Source of the DNA: Bufo bufo
Taxonomy: Eukaryota; Chordata; Amphibia; Anura; Bufonidae
NCBI RefSeq assembly: GCF_905171765.1
Contig: NC_053393.1
Coordinates: 61,907,371-61,971,370, forward strand
Length of the DNA: 64,000 nucleotides
Direction of reading: 5' to 3'
Positions 58,520-64,000 of this stretch are shown here, one piece after another. A program made the translations under genes and the position numbers. The first letter of the stretch is position 1. Every line of letters starts with the position of its first letter. The notes below the pieces were generated by a model, which had not been told where the DNA came from, made no database searches, and worked only from the letters and a program-made list of their open reading frames with translations.

Positions 58520-59829
58520 CACTTTGTATATCTAATGGTGGAGCAAACTAACCTGTACGCCCAACAGTTTGTTACTCAACACCCGGGCTCCTTTTTGGCT
58601 AGGCCCGGTGGCTGGACCCCGGTCAGTGCTGCCAAGATGAGGACATTTTGGGGTCTCGTGCTGCACATGGGCCTAGTCAAGAAACCTGGAGTGGGGACGT
58701 CTTCTACCAGACCCCACTTTACAGTACGGCCATGACACGTACCCGTTTTGAGGCCATCCGGAAATGCCTGCATTATTCAGATAATGCAGCATGTCCCCCC
58801 AAATTTGTACAGGCCTATGTACATGGAAGGGAGGTCGCGGTTGATGAGTCTCTCATTGCGTTCAAGAGGAGACTCATTTTCCGCCAGTATGTTCCCTCAA
58901 AGCGGGCGAGGTATGGTGTGAAGCTGTACAAACTTTGTGAGAGTACCTCAGGGTACACTTACAGGTTTTAGGTTTACGAGGGGCGAGATTCCCGTATTGA
59001 ACCCCCAGAATGTCCCCCCACTCTGGGTGTTAGCGGGAAACTTGTGTGGGACCTTATGCACCCACTGCTAGATAAGGGTTACCACCTGTACGTGGATAAC
59101 TTTTATACTAGTATCCCCTTGTTCCAGTCCCTCGCAGCCAGATCCACATCCACTTGTGGGACCGTGCGGAAAAATCAACGTGGCCTCCCTGCCCACCCCC
59201 TCCAGGTACCTATCCCCAGGGGTGAGACTCGTGCCCTTACAACTGGAAACCTGTTGCTGGTCAGATATAAGGACAAGAGGGATGTCCTTGTACTGTCCAC
59301 AATTCATGGTAACGGCATTACCCCTGTCCCTGTGCGAGCTACCGCGGCAACGGTCCTCAAGCCCGATTGTATCGTTGACTACAATCAGTATATGGGAGGA
59401 GTTGATCTCTCTGATCAAGTTCTCAAGCCATATAACGCCATGCGCAAAACCCGGACATTGTACAAAAAAGTTGCGGTCTACTTGGTGCAGGTTGCCTTGT
59501 ACAACTCTTTTGTGGTGTCCCAGAGCGCTGGCAACACAGGGACATTTTTTCAGTTCTATGAGGCAGTCCTGAAGGACCTGATCTTTTCTGACCAGGAAAG
59601 AGTAGGCCGGAGTACCTCGGGAACTGGAGGCGCCCGGATCCTCCCTGGCCAACACTTTTCAGGTGTGGTCCCCCATACTGTAAAGAAGGGACGGACCCAA
59701 AAAAAGTGCAGAGTGTCGCAGGAGGGGGATACGGAAGGACACCACTACTCAGTGTGACACGTGCCCCGATCATCCGGGCCTCTGCATTGACGGTTGCTTC
59801 AGGGAGTACCACACTTCCATGGAGTACTA

Positions 59830-62449
59830 AATTTATATCCCAATTTAGCCACTGACAATCGGATAAAAAACTGGTTCTCAGACTTGAGGCACTAAAACAA
59901 AAAAAAAAAAAATTCAAAAATATTGTTTAGTAAAACAAAAATAACTTAAAAAGTAGACATATTAGGTATTGCCGCATCCGTAATAATCCGTAAAAAAAAT
60001 TTTTGTCACCTTATATCACAAAAATTTTAATAGCAAGCGATCAAAAAGTTATATGCCCCCAAAATAGTGCCAATAAAACAGTCCTCTCATCCCGCAAAAA
60101 AATGAGCCCCTACCTAAGATAATCGGCAAAAAAAAATGATTCTTAAACTATGGAGATACTAAAATATATTTTTTTTGTTTATAAAAAGATAATATAGTGT
60201 AAAACCAAAAAAAAAAAAGTAGACATATTAGGTATCGCCGCGTCCATAAGAATCCGCTCTATAACCATACACCCCCTAACCCCTCAGATGAACACGGTAA
60301 AAAATAAAAAATAAAAACGGTGCAAAAAAAGGAATTTTTTTGTCACCTTACATCACAAAAATTTTAATAGCAAGCGATCAAAAAGTTATATGCCCCCAAA
60401 ATAGTGCCAATAAAACAGTCCTCTCATCCCGCAAAAAATGAGCCCCTACCTAAGATAATCGGCTAAAAACAAAAAAAAATGACTCTTAGACTATGGAGAT
60501 ACTAAAATGTTTTTTTTTTGTTTATAAAACGATAATATAGTGTAAAACATAAATAAATGAATAAATAAAAAGTAGACATATTAGGTATCGCCGCGTCTGT
60601 AAGAATCAGCTCTATAAAAATACCCCCCCTAACCCCTCAGATGAACACGATAAAAAATAAAAATGGTGCCAAAAAAGCCATTTTTATTAGCAAATTTTCC
60701 ATTTTAATCCGTTTTTATCCAATAACAAAGTAAGGGTTAACAGCCAAACAAAACTTAATATTTATTACCCTCATACCGCAGTTTACAGAAACACCCCATA
60801 TGTGCTCGGAAACTGCTGTATGACCAAACGGCAGGGCGCAGAAGGAAAGGAACGCTGTATGGTTTCTGGATGGCAGATTTTGATGGCCTTTTTTTTTGGC
60901 ACCATGTGTCATTTGAAGCCCCCCTGATGCACCCCTAGAGTAAAAACTCCATTCAAGCGACCCCATCTAAGAAACTACACTCCTCAAGGTATCCAAAACT
61001 GATTTTACAAACGTCATTAACCCTTTAGTTATTGGCAAATGGAGATGAAATTTCAGAATTTCTATTTCTGGTAACTTTGCCTCACAAAAATGTAAAATAG
61101 ATAAACCAAAAATCATATGTACCCTAAAAATAGTCCCAACAAAAATGACACCTTATCCCGTAGTTTCCAAAATGGGGTCACTTTTATGGAGTTTCTGCTC
61201 TAGGGGTGCATCAGGGGGGCTTCAATTGGGACATGGTGTAAATAAACCAGTCCAGCAAAATCTGCCTTCTAAAAACCATACGGCGCACCTTTCCCTATAC
61301 GCCCTACTGTGTGCCCGTACAGTAATTTACGGCCACATATGGGGTGTTCCTGCAAACTACAGAATTGGGGCAATAAATATAGAATTTTTTAGGGCTGTTA
61401 ACCCTTGCTTTGTTACTGGAAAAAATGGATTAAAATGAAATTTGAGAATTAAAATTTTTTGGCAAATTTTCCATCTCCATTTGCCAATAACTTTTGTGCA
61501 ACACCTAAAGGGTTAACAAAGTTTGTAAAATCAGTTTTGAATAACTTGAGGGGTGTAGTTTCTTAGATGGTGTCACTTTTATGGAGTTTCTACTCTAGGG
61601 GTGCATCAGGGGGACTTCAAATGGGACATGGTGTAAATAAACCAGTCCAGCAAAATCTGCCTTCCAAAAACCATACGGCGCACCTTTCCCTCTATGCCCT
61701 ACCGTGTGCCCGTACAGTAGTTTACGGCCACATATGGGGTGTTTCTGCAAACAACAGAATCGGGGCAATAAATATAGCATTTTGTTTGGCTGTTAACGCT
61801 TGATTTGTTACTGGAAAAATGAATTAAAATGGAAAATTTTGCCAAAAAATTGAAATTCTCACATTTCATCCCCATTTGCCAATAACTCTTGTGCAACACC
61901 TAAAGGGTTAACGACGTAAAAACTGTTTTGAATACCTTGAGGGGTGTAGTTTCTAGAATGAGGTCATTTTTGGGTGGTTTCTATTATGTAAGCCTCACAA
62001 AGTGACTTCAGACCTGAACTGGTCCCAAAAAATTGGGTTTTTGAAAATTTCAGAAAAATTTCAAGATTTGCTTCTAAACTTTTAAGCCTTGTAACATCCC
62101 CAAAAAATAAAATATCATTCCCAAAATGATCCAAACATGAAGTAGACATATGGGGAATGTAAAGGAATAACTATTTTTAGAGGTATTACTATGTATTATA
62201 GAAGTAGAGAAATTGAAACTTGGAAATTAGCAATTTTTTTAAAATTTTGGGTAAATTTGGTATTTTTTATAAATAAAAATGATATTTTTTTCCAGTATCA
62301 TGAAGTTCAATATGTGACGAAAAAACAATCTCAGAATGGCCTGGATACGTCAAAGCGTTTTAAAGTTGTCACCACTTAAAGTGACAGTGGTCAGATTTGC
62401 AAAAAATGGCCTGGTCCTTAAGGTGAAATAAGGCTGTGTCCTTAAGGAG
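59830..62449. repeat. piggyBac non-coding right part with internal duplications
   Basis: Non-coding. AAAGTAGACATATTAGGTAT recurs at about 59953, 60218 and 60570. A longer block (TTTATGGAGTTTCTACTCTA, GGGGTGCATCAGGGGG, CCATACGGCGCACC, CCACATATGGGGTGTT) occurs twice in plus orientation (61180-61400, 61570-61800), with an inverse-orientation relative at 60720-60960. The same sequences make up 28995-31345 in opposite orientation. Confidence 0.85.
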
Positions 62450-62453
62450 TTAA

Positions 62454-63117
62454 GGAAGCTTACCAATATATGTAAGATATTAAGGAATTTTAAAGTTTAC
62501 TCAAAGGAAATCTGTCAGCTGGAAATTAACTGTTAAGTCTGTATTACACAGGCCAGTTGAGCAAGCGTTTATTAGGAGGTAAGTATTCCCTCCCGGCAAA
62601 CGCCTGCTGGCTAGCAGAGGAGACCACTGCTATTACATGCAGCGATCTCCTCTGCGGCATAGGGAGGGGTAATCGTTATGCCATACCTGTTGCTCGTCCC
62701 ATTCTGTCTAGTGGTAGATCGTAATTAGTCAGCTCACTCTACCACCGGCAAACAATGATTTTTAAACATGCTTAAAATTCACAATTGCCCGATGAACGAA
62801 CAATCGGCAGCGAGCATCGGCAGCAGTATTACACTTCAAAATGATCGCTAACAAGCATTTATACGAATGCTCATTAGCGATCATCTGCCTAAAAATCATC
62901 AGGTGTAATACAGCCTTTAAAGACCAAGCACAATGCCATGTAGGGCTAGCGCAGCTAAATGTAATGGTATCCATTAGTTTATTCAGAATAAAAAAAAAAT
63001 ATCCATATATACACCAATGTATTTGCTGAATTTTTTTTATTGAGTATTTTACATTTGCTAACTCATCATCATGCTTCTAGGGTCATGTTTACATGGCCAA
63101 AATACACATATTGAAAG
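62454..63117. other. No gene recognised
   Basis: AT-rich DNA. 62795-62910 contains an imperfect inverted repeat around GATCGCTAACAAGCATTTAT / AATGCTCATTAGCGATC, possibly a MITE remnant. Confidence 0.5.
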
Positions 63118-63752
63118 TGTAATAGATTTACCTGACCTGGCTCCAGCGGCGCGATCCGCAGCCTTACCACAGCCGTGCCGAGAGATACACACTGCTTAGC
63201 CACACACCTTGGTGATGCGATCGTATCCTTAGTAACAGGATGCAGTGATCTGTTTCTCCCCGGAGTGGCCATGTGCTGGGGAATATTAGCAGTGGGCTGA
63301 TTAGCCTAGCTGCTCTATTACTGTGTACTAATGTTTCTGACTAATGGAGCGCTGAGCCATGGACATATCAGGTTGTGATCCAGGGACTCAGCACTCTATT
63401 TAAATACCTTCCTGGCCATACACCAGTGCCAGTGATAGTCTTTGTTGGCTCTAGCTGGTTCCCTTGTTTCTGTATTGCTATTTGTTCCCAGTGTTCCTCA
63501 TCCCGGCTTGTCTTCTGACCACTCTCTGTCTCATGTTTTGGTACTGCGTTGGCCATCTGATTCTCACCCCTTTCGTCCAACTCTGCTTTTGTGTTCTCTG
63601 TATTGTGTGTCTTATTTGTCCTGCACCCATACTTGTGTAGGGACTGTCGTCCGGTTGCTGTTCTGCCATTTAGGGCTTACACTGCAAGTCGACAGGGAAA
63701 GCAGGATGGGTTCTAGTTCAGGGACTCACTGTCCCTACCTACAGCTGTTACA
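63118..63752 (+). mobile_element. Solo LTR (Ty3/gypsy type)
   Basis: Begins TGTAATAG and ends CTGTTACA, short inverted ends with TG/CA. Flanks GAAAG (63113-63117) and GAAAA (63753-63757) agree at 4 of 5 bases. The interior has TATTTAAATA at about 63400 as a TATA candidate and pyrimidine-rich CTGTTTCT/CCTTTCGTCC-type stretches common in amphibian gypsy LTRs. No internal retroviral sequence follows within the window, so it is probably a recombination product. Whether it belongs to the pol fragment at 1-2180 cannot be decided here. Confidence 0.7.
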
Positions 63753-63757
63753 GAAAA

Positions 63758-64000
63758 TCTGACCTTTGCCATGGAATCTACTGCAGAAATGCAAGGTTGA
63801 CCCTCCAATTTCTGCCATGGTTTTGCAGCTCGAAAATCCATTGATTTAGCCCAATAAAGTGGAACTAATGCGTGGCCACCCTCAATGGAAACTGTGTCAA
63901 GAAATAATGGTGCATATTCCCATTTAAGTCTATAGGACAGTTATGCAAGGTATTTTTGGATGGTTCTTTTAGCATAAAAAATTCATGAAATCTTCAAAAA
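63758..64000. other. No gene recognised at the window end
   Basis: Short AT-rich stretch without a recognisable signal. Confidence 0.5.

Larger units (their letters stand above)
46957..59829 (+). pseudogene. piggyBac transposase, split by the hAT insertion and frameshifted
   Basis: Starts at ATG 46957 with an acidic Ser/Glu/Asp-rich N-terminus and a basic PPRRRSK patch. It then changes frame near 47170 and continues (FVGQPGIQI, VGFTEYDYFSLFFSDHFV) to the hAT at 47357. Beyond the hAT the frame resumes directly (YLMVEQTNLYAQQF, 58528 on). The DDE_Tnp_1_7 core follows: VDESLIAFKRR at about 58838-58870, VDNFYTSIPLFQSL at about 59092-59133, and NQYMGGVDLSDQ at about 59383-59420. The frame shifts near 58735, has a stop at 58968-58970 (TAG), and shifts again near 59715, before a Cys-rich C-terminal finger ending at the TAA at 59829. 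Dead copy; the domain order is complete. Confidence 0.93.
45917..62449 (+). mobile_element. piggyBac transposon, TSD TTAA, interrupted by an 11.2-kb hAT
   Basis: Left end CCTCTTCCGGACACAGGGCG after TTAA (45913-45916). The right end is AAGGCTGTGTCCTTAAGGAG before TTAA (62450-62453), whose complement CTCCTTAAGGACACAG matches the left end in pattern. It holds a piggyBac transposase gene split by the hAT at 47357-58519; without the hAT the element would be about 5.4 kb. The ~2.6-kb right part is non-coding and is also present, alone, at 28995-31345. The left 400 bp is a series of hairpins. It remains possible that the right non-coding part is a separate piggyBac-type insertion sharing the terminus. 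Confidence 0.75.

Noticed and set aside
1..64000. tRNA or rRNA genes
   Set aside because: No tRNA B-box plus cloverleaf and no rRNA core sequence was noticed by eye. A tRNAscan-SE run would be decisive.

Overview
This is a eukaryotic, repeat-dominated window. The mix of elements fits a large vertebrate genome, most likely an anuran amphibian: very long hAT elements, PIF/Harbinger, piggyBac-type TTAA elements, Tc1/mariner, a CR1/L2-like LINE, Ty3/gypsy, a Penelope-like element and a Helitron. The host assignment is inference from repeat style; no host single-copy gene was recognised. Almost every coding signal belongs to a transposable element, usually broken by stops, frameshifts or later insertions.

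Layout. 1-2180: Ty3/gypsy pol (RT, RNase H, integrase), cut by the window edge and fused to a 5'-truncated hAT element (about 2252-10785). That hAT carries a full-length PIF/Harbinger element in its transposase gene (2593-6361, TSD TAA), a ~92-bp minisatellite (8320-8965), a 736-bp near-perfect foldback element (9116-9851, TSD TTAA) and a second partial copy of its own transposase 3' end. 10860-12880: fragments of piggyBac-type and hAT repeats and a Myb/SANT-like relic. About 12880-20971 is a four-level nest: a non-autonomous hAT contains a CR1/L2-like LINE, which contains a Tc1 element, which contains a tandem array of a 633-bp non-coding unit with a 5' inversion and 14-bp target duplications. 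20985-24600: piggyBac-like DNA and a decayed second gypsy element holding two MITEs. 24624-28990: a hAT with 93-bp and ~44-bp minisatellites, interrupted by a Helitron that is itself interrupted by a Tc1 four bases from its 5' end. 28995-31345: long non-coding piggyBac-type sequence. 31345-44080: mostly unique-looking AT-rich DNA with scattered MITEs and microsatellites. 44083-45765: a composite Harbinger-type MITE. 45917-62449: a piggyBac element whose transposase gene is split by an 11.2-kb hAT (47357-58519), which itself carries a Penelope-like element (53437-56039). 63118-63752: a solo LTR.

How the parts relate. Nesting gives a relative chronology. The left and right hATs share one architecture: transposase gene, a ~92-bp minisatellite, then a second truncated copy of the transposase 3' end before the terminal inverted repeat. 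The best preserved coding potential is the spliced Harbinger transposase (about 403 aa, no internal stop across three predicted exons) and the Penelope RT/GIY-YIG frame (one stop). The most unusual object is the 633-bp tandem array at 15595-18529, which looks like retroposition of a multimeric non-coding RNA.
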